Below are positions 1 through 6,578 of a DNA stretch of 7,215 nucleotides, in pieces. Position 1 is the stretch's first letter; every line of letters begins with the position of its first letter. The stretch comes from Desulfobulbaceae bacterium (GTDB taxonomy: Bacteria > Desulfobacterota > Desulfobulbia > Desulfobulbales > Desulfocapsaceae), in contig JAMOMO010000389.1 in assembly GCA_027067035.1 (NCBI GenBank), positions 1 through 7,215 of the forward strand. The letters run 5' to 3'. The notes beneath the pieces were generated by a model that was not told where the DNA came from, did no database searches, and saw only the letters and a program-made list of their open reading frames with translations. The position numbers were made by a program, and so were the translations under genes.

Positions 1-88
1 ATTCTTATGAATTACAGGGCTTTTTTTGTTTCAGGGCTTTTGCGCCGGCAGCTGAGTCTGCAGCAGGGTGCAGAAAAATGGAGTCCAT

Positions 89-118
89 TTGTAAAAAACC
101 TCTACAGATCAATATAAT
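89..118 (+). promoter_or_regulatory. Sigma70-type promoter for the calcium-binding protein gene or a small RNA
   Basis: A perfect -10 box, TATAAT (113-118), lies 18 bases downstream of a -35-like TTGTAA (89-94, four of six consensus matches). Transcription would begin near 125 and give a leader of about 150 bases before the start codon at 278. The surrounding bases are AT-rich, which raises the chance of a fortuitous match, but no better promoter is visible before the gene. Confidence 0.5.
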
Positions 119-210
119 ATGAGCTGTATTAACGGGATGTTATTCTGGAATTAAGGGGGAGCTAAAGAAAAACTGCTTTCCTGTCGATAAAGATACAAGG
201 TTTTTTTTCA

Positions 211-241
211 GCGCTTCAGTCGTCGCTGACTGAAGTGTTTT
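211..241 (+). terminator. Stem-loop with short T run in the leader (attenuator or small-RNA terminator)
   Basis: CTTCAGTC (214-221) and GACTGAAG (228-235) form a perfect 8-bp stem around a 6-base loop. Two G-U pairs and one C-G pair extend it outward to 211 and 238, and it is followed by TTTT (238-241). The T run is short, so termination is probably partial. It lies between the candidate promoter at 89-118 and the start codon at 278, so it would either attenuate the downstream gene or end a separate RNA of about 117 bases. Confidence 0.5.
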
Positions 242-277
242 CCCCGCATTTTCATGAATACCAGGGAGGGTATAAAC

Positions 278-1378
278 ATGAAAATTTCCGCATCCGCAAT
301 CCAGTTGCATTCCGAAAGAAGTTTCACGCAATCTCACACGAAAACCGAATCTCTCACCGTCTGGAAGGGTGATGAAGGCCAGGAGCTCCGGCAGACAAAC
401 GGCGGCAGTGCCCAGCTGATGAAAAATACTGAAAAAGCTTCTTTGGCGGAAACGGCCGTGGGAGTGAATATCACACAGCAGGCAGCCAGGGGCCGCAGAA
501 CAGCAGTGACTGATCTGCAAAGTGCCGAAGAGCAGGAAGTGATGCTGAGTTTAAATTTCAGGGTGTTGCAGTCCATGATCGAGAGAACCCTCGGAAAAAG
601 GATGGCTGTTGTCAAAATGCCATCAGCACAGGGCGTCGGGCAGGCAACAGAGCCTGTACAACAGAAGTCTGTGGAGAGCGGCAGTGTGGCTGAGGGAGAT
701 TCTGTTTCCCGGGAAGGCGGTATGATCTATGAGTATCATGAATCCTATTCTGAATCTGAGAGCAGCTCGTTTCAGGCAGACGGTACACTTGTCACTGAGG
801 ATGGAAAGGAGATAGATTTTTCTGTTTCCCTGACAATGAGTCGTTCATTTTATGAGGAACACAATATTTCCCTTCGCACCGGAGAAGCCCTGAAAGACCC
901 GCTGGTCATTAATTTCAGTGGTACTGCGGCACAGCTGAACCAGACGGATTTCTCCTTTGATATTGATAACGATGGGGCTGATGAGCAAATAGCCTTTTTG
1001 CGCGAAGGGAGTGGTTTCCTTGCACTTGACGGTAATAACGACGGCATCATCAACAATGGCTCTGAACTCTTTGGTCCCGAGAGCGGAAATGGCTTTACTG
1101 ATCTTGCCGGGTATGACAGTGACGGTAATAACTGGATTGACGGGAATGATCCGATCTATGAGAAACTTCGGATATGGACCCGGGACAGTGATGGGAACAG
1201 CAGGCTTTTTGCCCTTGGCGAAAAAGGCATAGGTGCACTGTATCTCGGATCTGCCGCAACACGCTTTTCACTCACAGACGCAGAGAATAGCCTTCTGGGA
1301 CAGGTGCAGTCCACGGGGATCTTTGTCAGGGAGAACGGGAGTGTGGGAACAATACAGCAGGTGGATCTGCTTGCCTGA
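278..1378 (+). CDS. Calcium-binding (EF-hand/RTX-associated-like) repeat protein, function unknown
   Basis: A 366-residue protein. The start at 278 is preferred because AGGGAGGG at 263-270 lies at ideal distance; an in-frame ATG at 254 has no such site. Residues 1-80 are polar and Ser/Thr/Gln-rich, with no signal peptide; a short helical stretch follows at about 82-112. The C-terminal half holds a run of Asp/Asn/Gly calcium-type loops: D228-x-D230-x-D232-G, D251-x-N253-x-D255-G with GSELFG after it, D280-x-D282-x-N284 with I287-D288, and D303-x-D305-x-N307. The order 'LALDGNNDG..NNGSELFG', 'YDSDGNNWID', 'LRIWTRDSDG', 'TGIF', 'GTIQQVDL' resembles a domain I know from RTX-type and stand-alone bacterial proteins of unknown role. 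Calcium binding is inferred from the loops; location is uncertain, since such domains are often extracellular yet no export signal is seen. It ends 7 bases from the convergent transglycosylase gene. Confidence 0.85.
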   Translation: MKISASAIQLHSERSFTQSHTKTESLTVWKGDEGQELRQTNGGSAQLMKNTEKASLAETAVGVNITQQAARGRRTAVTDLQSAEEQEVMLSLNFRVLQSMIERTLGKRMAVVKMPSAQGVGQATEPVQQKSVESGSVAEGDSVSREGGMIYEYHESYSESESSSFQADGTLVTEDGKEIDFSVSLTMSRSFYEEHNISLRTGEALKDPLVINFSGTAAQLNQTDFSFDIDNDGADEQIAFLREGSGFLALDGNNDGIINNGSELFGPESGNGFTDLAGYDSDGNNWIDGNDPIYEKLRIWTRDSDGNSRLFALGEKGIGALYLGSAATRFSLTDAENSLLGQVQSTGIFVRENGSVGTIQQVDLLA

Positions 1379-1385
1379 AGATACC

Positions 1386-2030
1386 TTATGGCCTGGCATA
1401 GATGGAGATGTGCTTTTTCTTTTGGAGAAGAGATATGTAATAGCCGTTAATCTTTCCAATGAGGTTCATTGTTTCGGCGTAGGGGACCGGCTGGCCGTCA
1501 CTTAAGGCCTTGTGGTTTTCTCCGGCGTTCCAGGCAGAGAGCACAAGCTCAAGTCTGCCGTTGAACTTATAGTTATATTTTGAGATAAGGTAGCAGGTCA
1601 GAAGGATGTTGGTTGCCGGATCAAAAAGGTCTTCTTTCTGCAGGGCGGCGAGTTTCTTTTTATCAACATACTTAAAGGTGAAACGGGATCGTGCCAGCTC
1701 CCGTGCAGCCTCCTGGCCCGTGGTGTAGATAATCTGCCCCAGACCCATGGCATTTTTTGACGAAACCGCCCGGGGATCAACGTTTGACTCCGCAATAATC
1801 AGCGCCCGAATAAAATCCGGACTCACCTTGTGGTTTCTCCTGAAAAAGGTGAACTGTGAGAAATAATTGATATATTTGTTATAGGGTTCCAGTTGGTCAA
1901 GGGTTTCTTCACTCACCACGGTACCTTTGTACCTGTTTATACTGCTCTTTAATTCAGCGGCTTCAACACTGCTGAGGCAGAGAAGTATGGCAAGGGACAG
2001 CAAAAAATGTGTCAGAAGAGAAGGACGCAT
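1386..2030 (-). CDS. Exported SLT-family lytic transglycosylase
   Basis: A 214-residue enzyme predicted to cleave the MurNAc-GlcNAc bond of peptidoglycan in the periplasm, leaving 1,6-anhydro ends. Residues 1-25 form a signal peptide (Arg near the start, a Leu-rich core, cleavage likely after VEA at 24); the Cys in the core lacks a good lipobox, so a soluble periplasmic protein is more likely than a lipoprotein. The SLT core begins near residue 68: ALIIAESNVDPRAVS holds the probable catalytic Glu81, then KNAMGLGQI (92-100), then SAWNAGE (165-171), and a C-terminal PYAETMNLIGKINGYY segment typical of the fold. An insertion of about 60 residues separates the second and third motifs. The start ATG shares one base with the aminopeptidase stop (TGATG) and no Shine-Dalgarno sequence is visible, so translation probably depends on coupling. 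No terminator is seen after the stop. Confidence 0.9.
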   Translation of the reverse strand: MRPSLLTHFLLSLAILLCLSSVEAAELKSSINRYKGTVVSEETLDQLEPYNKYINYFSQFTFFRRNHKVSPDFIRALIIAESNVDPRAVSSKNAMGLGQIIYTTGQEAARELARSRFTFKYVDKKKLAALQKEDLFDPATNILLTCYLISKYNYKFNGRLELVLSAWNAGENHKALSDGQPVPYAETMNLIGKINGYYISLLQKKKHISIYARP

Positions 2031-3337
2031 CAGTCTGTAATCCGCGGCAGGACTGAACGTGTGAAATAGTGCGCAATGGACTGATAGAGCATATAGGGGT
2101 CCCTGCTGCCCGTGGTTTCACGAATAGAGTGCATGGCAAGGCTTGGGGCCCCGATATCAACTGTCTGCACTCCAAGGGTTGTGGCAGCGATGGGGCCGAT
2201 GGTGGACCCGCATGCCATATCATTGTTCATCACAAATGCCTGGTATGGAATTTTTTTCTCATTACAGAGTATTTTGAACAGTGCCGCTGAGCGTGAGGTA
2301 CTTGCATAACGCTGGTTGCTGTTGTACTTCACCACAGGTCCATGGTTCAGGAGGGGGAGGTGCTGCGGGTCATGTTTCTCTGCAAAATTCGGGTGAACGG
2401 CATGGCTGTTATCCATGGATATAAAGAGCGATTTGTGCATGCTCTGTGCCCGCAGTGAATCATCCGGCAGCAGTCTGCATAGAACTGATTGAAGGAAATT
2501 CCCCTGGGCACCGGCCACAGATGAAGAACCAATTTCCTCATGATTGCTGCAGAGCAGGAGGCAGTTGTCCCTCAGGCCATCTTCCAGAAGAGCCCTGTAA
2601 CCGACATAGGAACTCAGCAGGTTGTCCAGTCGGCTTGCGGCAATGAAATCATTGTTTCGCCCGATAAACGATGGAGCCTGGCAGTCGTAGCAGAAAAGGT
2701 CGAACCCGAGGAGCTCTGCTGCGCTACTGTCAGGATACTGGTGGTGCAGCTGCTCAAGGATTAAGTCCTCAAAAGAGACTGTGGTGTCAGTGGCGTGACA
2801 GAGCAGAGGGTAGAGCTGTTTCTGTTTCTCGATGGAGTGCTCTTTGTTGGCCCCTCTGTCGAGATGAATGGCAAGGCTTGGAAGTATTGCCATCGGTCTG
2901 TTGAAATCAATGGTCCGAATGAGGAGGCTGCCACTCTCCGTAGCCACTGTTACTCTGCCGGCGATCCCGAGGTCGCGATCAAACCAGGTGTTGAGCAGGG
3001 GACCACCATAGACTTCCACACAGAGCTGCTCAAGTGAGTTGGATGATCGTATGGCATTGGGTTTAATCTGCAGTGCAGGGCTGTCAGTGTGTGCTCCGCA
3101 CATTCGCCAGGGAGCATCGGGGCCGGACTGAGGGTTGGCTTTAAAGGCGATAATTGTTCCATTGTCACGGCAGCAGAAATAGCCGCTGCCCTTTTCCATA
3201 TGCCAGTCTTCACCTTCGTGCAGTGCGATGAATCCTGCCTCCTGAAGGCCTGATGCAATAAAATCTGTGACATGGAACGGTGTGGGGCAGGACTGTAAAA
3301 AATCGAAAAACTGCTGATTAAATGTGGATGAATCCAT
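2030..3337 (-). CDS. apeB: M18 family aminopeptidase (aspartyl aminopeptidase-like)
   Basis: A 435-residue metalloenzyme, full length for the family, expected to remove N-terminal (often acidic) residues from peptides in the cytoplasm as a large oligomer. The expected M18 features are all visible: GAHTDSP with His83 as ligand and Asp85 beside it, SRLDNL with bridging Asp238, NHEEIGS with Glu267 as catalytic base and Glu268 as ligand, SMDNSHAVHP with Asp309, and AMHSIRE with His403. The family hallmark DRDLGIAGRV lies at 120-129. There is no signal peptide. It starts 29 bases after the SprA-type gene, with only a weak GGA before the ATG, and its stop overlaps the transglycosylase start by one base, so the two are co-transcribed. 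The symbol follows common usage for bacterial M18 enzymes of this length; substrate preference cannot be read from the sequence. Confidence 0.94.
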   Translation of the reverse strand: MDSSTFNQQFFDFLQSCPTPFHVTDFIASGLQEAGFIALHEGEDWHMEKGSGYFCCRDNGTIIAFKANPQSGPDAPWRMCGAHTDSPALQIKPNAIRSSNSLEQLCVEVYGGPLLNTWFDRDLGIAGRVTVATESGSLLIRTIDFNRPMAILPSLAIHLDRGANKEHSIEKQKQLYPLLCHATDTTVSFEDLILEQLHHQYPDSSAAELLGFDLFCYDCQAPSFIGRNNDFIAASRLDNLLSSYVGYRALLEDGLRDNCLLLCSNHEEIGSSSVAGAQGNFLQSVLCRLLPDDSLRAQSMHKSLFISMDNSHAVHPNFAEKHDPQHLPLLNHGPVVKYNSNQRYASTSRSAALFKILCNEKKIPYQAFVMNNDMACGSTIGPIAATTLGVQTVDIGAPSLAMHSIRETTGSRDPYMLYQSIAHYFTRSVLPRITD

Positions 3338-3366
3338 GAGTTCCGGGTCTGAAGAAGGAGAGGCTG

Positions 3367-4158
3367 TCAGGCAGCAAGTGCTGCAATGGCCTGATATGCG
3401 GAAGTCATTGATTTACGGCTGACTCCTGAAATTTGCTGGCTGGAGTCTACACCGGATGGCTGATTTTCACCAGTAATATCAGCACGGCGCTTTGTTCCAG
3501 CCACGTTTTCACTGCCATTTGAATCTTCAGATGCTGTGGATGTTGCGACCTGAGACTGCTCCTGGAGCTCCTTCATGGCCTGAGCTTCCAGAGAGCTTGC
3601 CTGGGCGGCTATTCCACGATCAGCTCCAGAGGGGTTTGCCGGTGCAAGGGCTGCACGACGAACAGTCCGCATCTTCTGAATGGTGGCTTCAGGTGTTTTT
3701 TCTCTGGAGATATCAATGGGGACTTCACCACCGTTTGCATATCGTTTCCCGTTTGGTCCGGTGACATAAGAAAAAGAAGCGCCTCCAGCAGCATATTGAC
3801 CAGCAGCTGAAAGGTGTGCCTGTTCGTGTGCCCTGACCTCAGTGTCACGTTTTTGGAGATCAGCCATGGTTCGCAGTTCTTCCTGGCTGAGATTCTGTTC
3901 ATCAGGAGCTTTTGTTGAGAGCTCTTCGGAAGGAGTTTCCCTGGTATTTTCGCCACCGTCGGCCTGACGGGCATTTTTGGAGAGCTGCCGGCCCCTGGCA
4001 GAGATGGTGGCAGGGTCGCCACCGCTGTTCCCGGACCACTGTACCTGCTTGTTCAGAGAAGGCGGGTCTGTGCCGCCGCGTCTGGCCAGGGATGGCGAAG
4101 AATTTTGAACAGTTGCGTAAACGGAGGAACTGTATGATTGTGATACGCTCTGCATCAT
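3367..4158 (-). CDS. SprA-related putative metalloprotease (HEQAH protein)
   Basis: A 263-residue protein recognised by its central block: LSQEELRTMADLQKRDTEVRAHEQAH, then GGASFSYVTGPNGKRYANGGEVPIDI, then a conserved helical segment (TPEATIQKMRTVRRAALAPANPS). This matches the SprA-related / 'putative metalloprotease CJM1_0395' family, in which the GGEV motif (143-146) is conserved. His111-Glu112-x-x-His115 is a zincin-type HExxH motif; the enzymatic activity is a prediction from that motif and no substrate is known to me. The flanks (1-85 and 200-250) are Ser/Gln/Gly-rich, low in complexity and probably disordered. No signal peptide or membrane segment is seen. Two adjacent ATG codons can start it (4158 or 4155), with AAGG about nine bases upstream of the first. 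It has its own candidate promoter in the 85-base gap before it and lies upstream of the aminopeptidase. Confidence 0.85.
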   Translation of the reverse strand: MMQSVSQSYSSSVYATVQNSSPSLARRGGTDPPSLNKQVQWSGNSGGDPATISARGRQLSKNARQADGGENTRETPSEELSTKAPDEQNLSQEELRTMADLQKRDTEVRAHEQAHLSAAGQYAAGGASFSYVTGPNGKRYANGGEVPIDISREKTPEATIQKMRTVRRAALAPANPSGADRGIAAQASSLEAQAMKELQEQSQVATSTASEDSNGSENVAGTKRRADITGENQPSGVDSSQQISGVSRKSMTSAYQAIAALAA

Positions 4159-4186
4159 GCCTGTTAACCTTGAGAAGTATTATCAG

Positions 4187-4226
4187 CTATAGTTTTTACT
4201 ATAGAGCCGGAAGCATGGAAAATCAA
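4187..4226 (-). promoter_or_regulatory. Internal promoter before the SprA-type gene, with palindrome over the -10 box
   Basis: On the minus strand, TTGATT (4226-4221, four of six matches) and TATAGT (4203-4198, five of six) are separated by exactly 17 bases. Transcription would start near 4191, about 33 bases before the start codon. A perfect inverted repeat, CTATAGT-TTTT-ACTATAG (4187-4204), covers the -10 box and start site, so it could be an operator or a hairpin at the extreme 5' end of the transcript. It has no T run in the minus direction and so is not a terminator. Confidence 0.45.
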
Positions 4227-4243
4227 GAAGAACAGGAGAAAAT

Positions 4244-5308
4244 CTATTCGTCCTGGTATTTTTGTTTCAGGTCGTAAAGGGTATCAAGATACTTTTCCGA
4301 AGATTGAAGTGACGAGCCCCCGGCTTCCATTTCCGCAATAAGCATGTCAATGACAGGTTTTAAGGCAATACCGTGGAGGTTATTGTTCTGGGTGTTGGCT
4401 CTGTCGACAAGAAGAACTGCATAGTAGGTTACAACCATGCGTGACAGGGAGTCTCTTCGGAAGAGATAGAGGCGTCCGCCCATTGTGTTCAGGAAAAAAC
4501 AGGCGTATTCGTATAGGGCTGCATGGTCGATGTTTTGTGCAATGGGGCTTTGTTCACACTCAGGCTCCGTGATAAGGAAATAGTAATCTGCAAGCACCTG
4601 TTCAACGCTGCCTTTTTCATTGTCAAGAATACCCTTCATCATCAGGATATTCTCTTTTCCGGAAACTCTGAAAAAGTGAGCGGTGTTTTTGAGTATGGTG
4701 TAGAGATCGTCTGATTCCCGTGTCACCTGCGGTGGGTTGGCGAGGAGCTTCTGGATGAGCTTTGTAAAATGTTTCTCACTTCCTTCAGGAAGCTGATGCC
4801 GGCTTATATACGGTCGCAGGTCAAGAGTATTATAGAACTCCTCTAACTGCCGGGCAGGCTTTTCGCAGACTGATACCTGAACCACTGCTTCCCGGGCAAC
4901 GGTTTCACTGGCGGCAGTTTCGCCTTCCCCGACTCTTCTGTCGTCGGTTGGCGGAGGCGTGTTGTGCTGCTCGTGGGATAGCGTATCTGTGTCCTCTGCG
5001 GCAGATCCGGCTGGAATGCTGTCCTGATCCGGCACAAGTGCCGTGTTTTCAGGAGTCTTGCCGGACTCTGTATTCTCTTCCGTATCTGCAACTGCAGGCG
5101 GGGCCTGCGGGCTCTTTTTTTCGGCTCCAGAGTTTCCGGTCATACCGGAAGGGGAGGAGGGTGCCGGTTCATGCGTTGATCCTGAATAGAAATAGAGTCC
5201 AATGCCGACAATGGTGACCAGCAGCAGGCCCAGCAGAAACGTGGGGATGAGTCTGCTTTTCTTTTTTTGTACAGGTGTGTCCTGTTTTTTTTCTTCGGAA
5301 GGATCCAT
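4244..5308 (-). CDS. Single-pass membrane protein with C-terminal helical domain, unknown function
   Basis: I do not recognise this 354-residue protein. The start at 5308 (MDPSEEKKQ) gives a short charged cytoplasmic N-terminus, a Lys-rich anchor (KKKSR, 15-19), one membrane helix (about 20-42, LIPTFLLGLL onward), a long Pro/Ser/Glu/Thr linker (43-145) that is probably disordered, and a folded, mostly helical domain at about 148-354. The domain faces the periplasm if the positive-inside rule holds. It is rich in aromatic residues (ADYYFLI, YEYACFFL, VVTYYAVLL) and has Cys at 148, 251 and 270. An open frame extends upstream to a TTG at 5389, and an ATG lies at 5320. The longer form is unlikely because the candidate promoter is inside it and its sequence is not protein-like. 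No good Shine-Dalgarno sequence precedes any of these starts. It is first in the minus-strand cluster, 85 bases before the SprA-type gene. Confidence 0.75.
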   Translation of the reverse strand: MDPSEEKKQDTPVQKKKSRLIPTFLLGLLLVTIVGIGLYFYSGSTHEPAPSSPSGMTGNSGAEKKSPQAPPAVADTEENTESGKTPENTALVPDQDSIPAGSAAEDTDTLSHEQHNTPPPTDDRRVGEGETAASETVAREAVVQVSVCEKPARQLEEFYNTLDLRPYISRHQLPEGSEKHFTKLIQKLLANPPQVTRESDDLYTILKNTAHFFRVSGKENILMMKGILDNEKGSVEQVLADYYFLITEPECEQSPIAQNIDHAALYEYACFFLNTMGGRLYLFRRDSLSRMVVTYYAVLLVDRANTQNNNLHGIALKPVIDMLIAEMEAGGSSLQSSEKYLDTLYDLKQKYQDE

Positions 5309-5354
5309 GAAAAGAACCATTGCTAAGGGAAGATTGTCTTCAATCAGATCATCT

Positions 5355-5383
5355 AATATACCGCAGGTATGAGCTAAAGTCAC
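5355..5383 (-). promoter_or_regulatory. Candidate promoter of the minus-strand gene cluster
   Basis: Read on the minus strand, GTGACT (5383-5378, four of six -35 matches) is followed after 17 bases by TATATT (5360-5355, five of six -10 matches). Transcription would start near 5348, giving a leader of about 40 bases to the ATG at 5308. This supports the shorter form of the membrane protein. Confidence 0.4.
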
Positions 5384-5439
5384 GATCAATCATACTAATT
5401 ATCAGTCCATTATTTTTCCTTCAGGTTTTAGTTTTCCAC

Positions 5440-5478
5440 TTGACTCGAACCTGCTAAAGCACTATTGTTCCCAACAAT
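5440..5478 (+). promoter_or_regulatory. Sigma70-type ppaC promoter with overlapping palindrome
   Basis: TTGACT (5440-5445, five of six) and TATTGT (5463-5468, four of six) are separated by the ideal 17 bases. Transcription would begin near 5475, leaving a leader of roughly 73 bases. A perfect inverted repeat, ATTGTT-CCC-AACAAT (5464-5478), overlaps the -10 box and the start point, a typical place for a repressor operator. The binding protein, if any, is unknown. Confidence 0.6.
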
Positions 5479-5547
5479 TTAAGAGAAGTTAAGGAATCCC
5501 CGAAATGGGACATTTTTCAATAAATAAAGTGTACGGAGGAAAACACC

Positions 5548-6477
5548 ATGACAATTCACGTAACAGGCCACTCTAATCCTGATACCGATTCAGTAACCGC
5601 AGCCATTGGTCTTGCTGCTCTTTTAAACGCACAGGGCCAGGATGCCAAGGCCTGTATGCAGTCAACTCTTGCAGATCTCAACCCTGAGTCAACTGTTGTT
5701 CTTGAGCGTTTCGGTCTTGCTGCTCCTGAAGAGATGATGGATGCCGCTGGAAAAACAGTTGCCCTTGTAGATTTCAGTGATATTGGACAGGCTCCTGCTA
5801 ACATCACCGATGCTGAAGTTGTAACCATCGTTGATCATCACAAAGTTGGTGATGTGACCACCAATCAGCCTATTCTTGTTCGCGTTGAGCCCGTTGGCTG
5901 TACCGGAACCGTTCTGAACAAAATGTTCAAAGATGCTGGTGTTGCTGTACCAAAAGATGTTGCCGGCGGAATGCTGTCAGCCATCCTCTCCGATACCGTA
6001 AACTTTAAGTCCCCCACCTGTACCGATGATGATAAAGCTGCAGTAGCCGAGCTGAAAGTTACCGCAGGTGTTGATGATACCGATGCACTTTTCATGGATA
6101 TGCTCAAGGCAAAATCCTCTGTTGATGGTGTTCCTGCAAAGGATCTTCTTTTCCGTGACTACAAAGATTTTGATATGAACGGCAAAAAAGTTGGTGTTGG
6201 ACAGCTTGAGCTTGCCACCCTTGATCAGGTTGCTGCAATTCGCGACGATCTCCTTGCTGCTGCCAAGGAAGTGAAAGCAGATGGACGCCACACCGTACTT
6301 CTTATGCTCACCGACGTTGTCAAAGAAGGTACCGATCTGGTAGTTGTTTCCGATGACGAGGCATTGATTGAAAGTGCCTTCGGTGGAAAAATTGACGGAA
6401 CCTCCATGTGGGTTGATGGCATGATGAGCCGTAAAAAACAGGTAGTACCTGATCTGCAGAAAGCATTTGGCTGCTGA
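5548..6477 (+). CDS. ppaC: Manganese-dependent inorganic pyrophosphatase (family II)
   Basis: A cytoplasmic DHH-superfamily enzyme that hydrolyses pyrophosphate to two phosphates, pulling forward reactions that release PPi (nucleic acid synthesis, aminoacylation and, in sulfate reducers, sulfate activation). At 309 residues it matches the short form without regulatory CBS domains. The metal ligands are all in place: GHSNPDTDS gives His8, Asp12 and Asp14; VDFSD gives Asp75; VDHHK gives His97 (with His98); LSDT gives Asp149. The C-terminal DHHA2 domain carries the substrate-binding SRKKQVVP (Arg295, Lys296). The ATG at 5548 has an excellent ribosome binding site, GGAGGA at 5535-5540, seven bases away, and the gene ends with tandem stops TGA TAA. 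Codon choice is strongly biased (many GTT, CTT, GCT and ACC codons) compared with neighbours, and together with the good promoter and strong terminator this suggests high expression as a single-gene unit. Confidence 0.97.
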   Translation: MTIHVTGHSNPDTDSVTAAIGLAALLNAQGQDAKACMQSTLADLNPESTVVLERFGLAAPEEMMDAAGKTVALVDFSDIGQAPANITDAEVVTIVDHHKVGDVTTNQPILVRVEPVGCTGTVLNKMFKDAGVAVPKDVAGGMLSAILSDTVNFKSPTCTDDDKAAVAELKVTAGVDDTDALFMDMLKAKSSVDGVPAKDLLFRDYKDFDMNGKKVGVGQLELATLDQVAAIRDDLLAAAKEVKADGRHTVLLMLTDVVKEGTDLVVVSDDEALIESAFGGKIDGTSMWVDGMMSRKKQVVPDLQKAFGC

Positions 6478-6519
6478 TAAGCAACTCAGGATCACGGCAC
6501 TCTCTAGCCGTTTCTGTTC

Positions 6520-6563
6520 AGGGTGTTTCCGGACTATTTATTCCGGGAACACCCTTTTTTTTT
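6520..6563 (+). terminator. Strong rho-independent terminator of ppaC
   Basis: AGGGTGTTTCCGG (6520-6532) pairs with CCGGGAACACCCT (6543-6555) over 13 positions with a single G-U wobble and a 10-base loop, followed by nine T residues (6555-6563). It lies 42 bases after the ppaC stop and should separate ppaC from the next gene except for read-through. Confidence 0.93.
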
Positions 6564-6578
6564 ATTCAGCTGTGGTGT

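Larger units (their letters stand above)
1..277. other. Upstream non-coding/leader region, possibly with the tail of a preceding gene
   Basis: No confident gene is visible here. The first plus-strand frame is open from the window edge to a TAA at 115-117 (38 residues, ending FVKNLYRSI), and the third frame is open to a TGA at 120-122, so the end of an upstream plus-strand gene may be present; neither tail is recognisable. A 10-base direct repeat, CAGGGCTTTT, occurs at 15-24 and 32-41. The rest contains a promoter (89-118), a stem-loop (211-241) and the ribosome binding site of the calcium-binding protein gene. Confidence 0.5.

Noticed and set aside
15..41. Two CAGGGCTTTT direct repeats as a CRISPR-like or attachment site signal
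   Set aside because: There are only two 10-base copies, 17 bases apart, in a T-rich stretch, with no further copies or associated genes.
254..277. Earlier in-frame ATG at 254 as start of the calcium-binding protein
   Set aside because: It has no ribosome binding site, whereas ATG 278 has AGGGAGGG at proper distance; that purine-rich site would lie inside the longer form.
140..520. Minus-strand frame of 126 residues across the leader and start of the calcium-binding gene
   Set aside because: Its sequence is compositionally odd (Cys/His-rich), it has no family resemblance, and it runs through the promoter and stem-loop region of the opposite strand.
3609..4022. Minus-strand 137-residue frame overlapping the SprA-type gene
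   Set aside because: It is an out-of-frame reading of a gene whose HEQAH and GGEV motifs are clear in the other frame.
5309..5389. Extension of the membrane protein to a TTG at 5389
   Set aside because: There is no ribosome binding site, the candidate promoter falls inside the extension, and the shorter form gives a normal charged N-terminus before the membrane helix.
5496..5515. Small TCCC/GGGA hairpin in the ppaC leader as a riboswitch
   Set aside because: The stem is only four base pairs and the leader lacks any conserved riboswitch core I can recognise.
5977..6495. Long minus-strand frame opposite ppaC (172 residues)
   Set aside because: ppaC is certain from its motifs, and this frame is an antisense shadow created by its strong codon bias.
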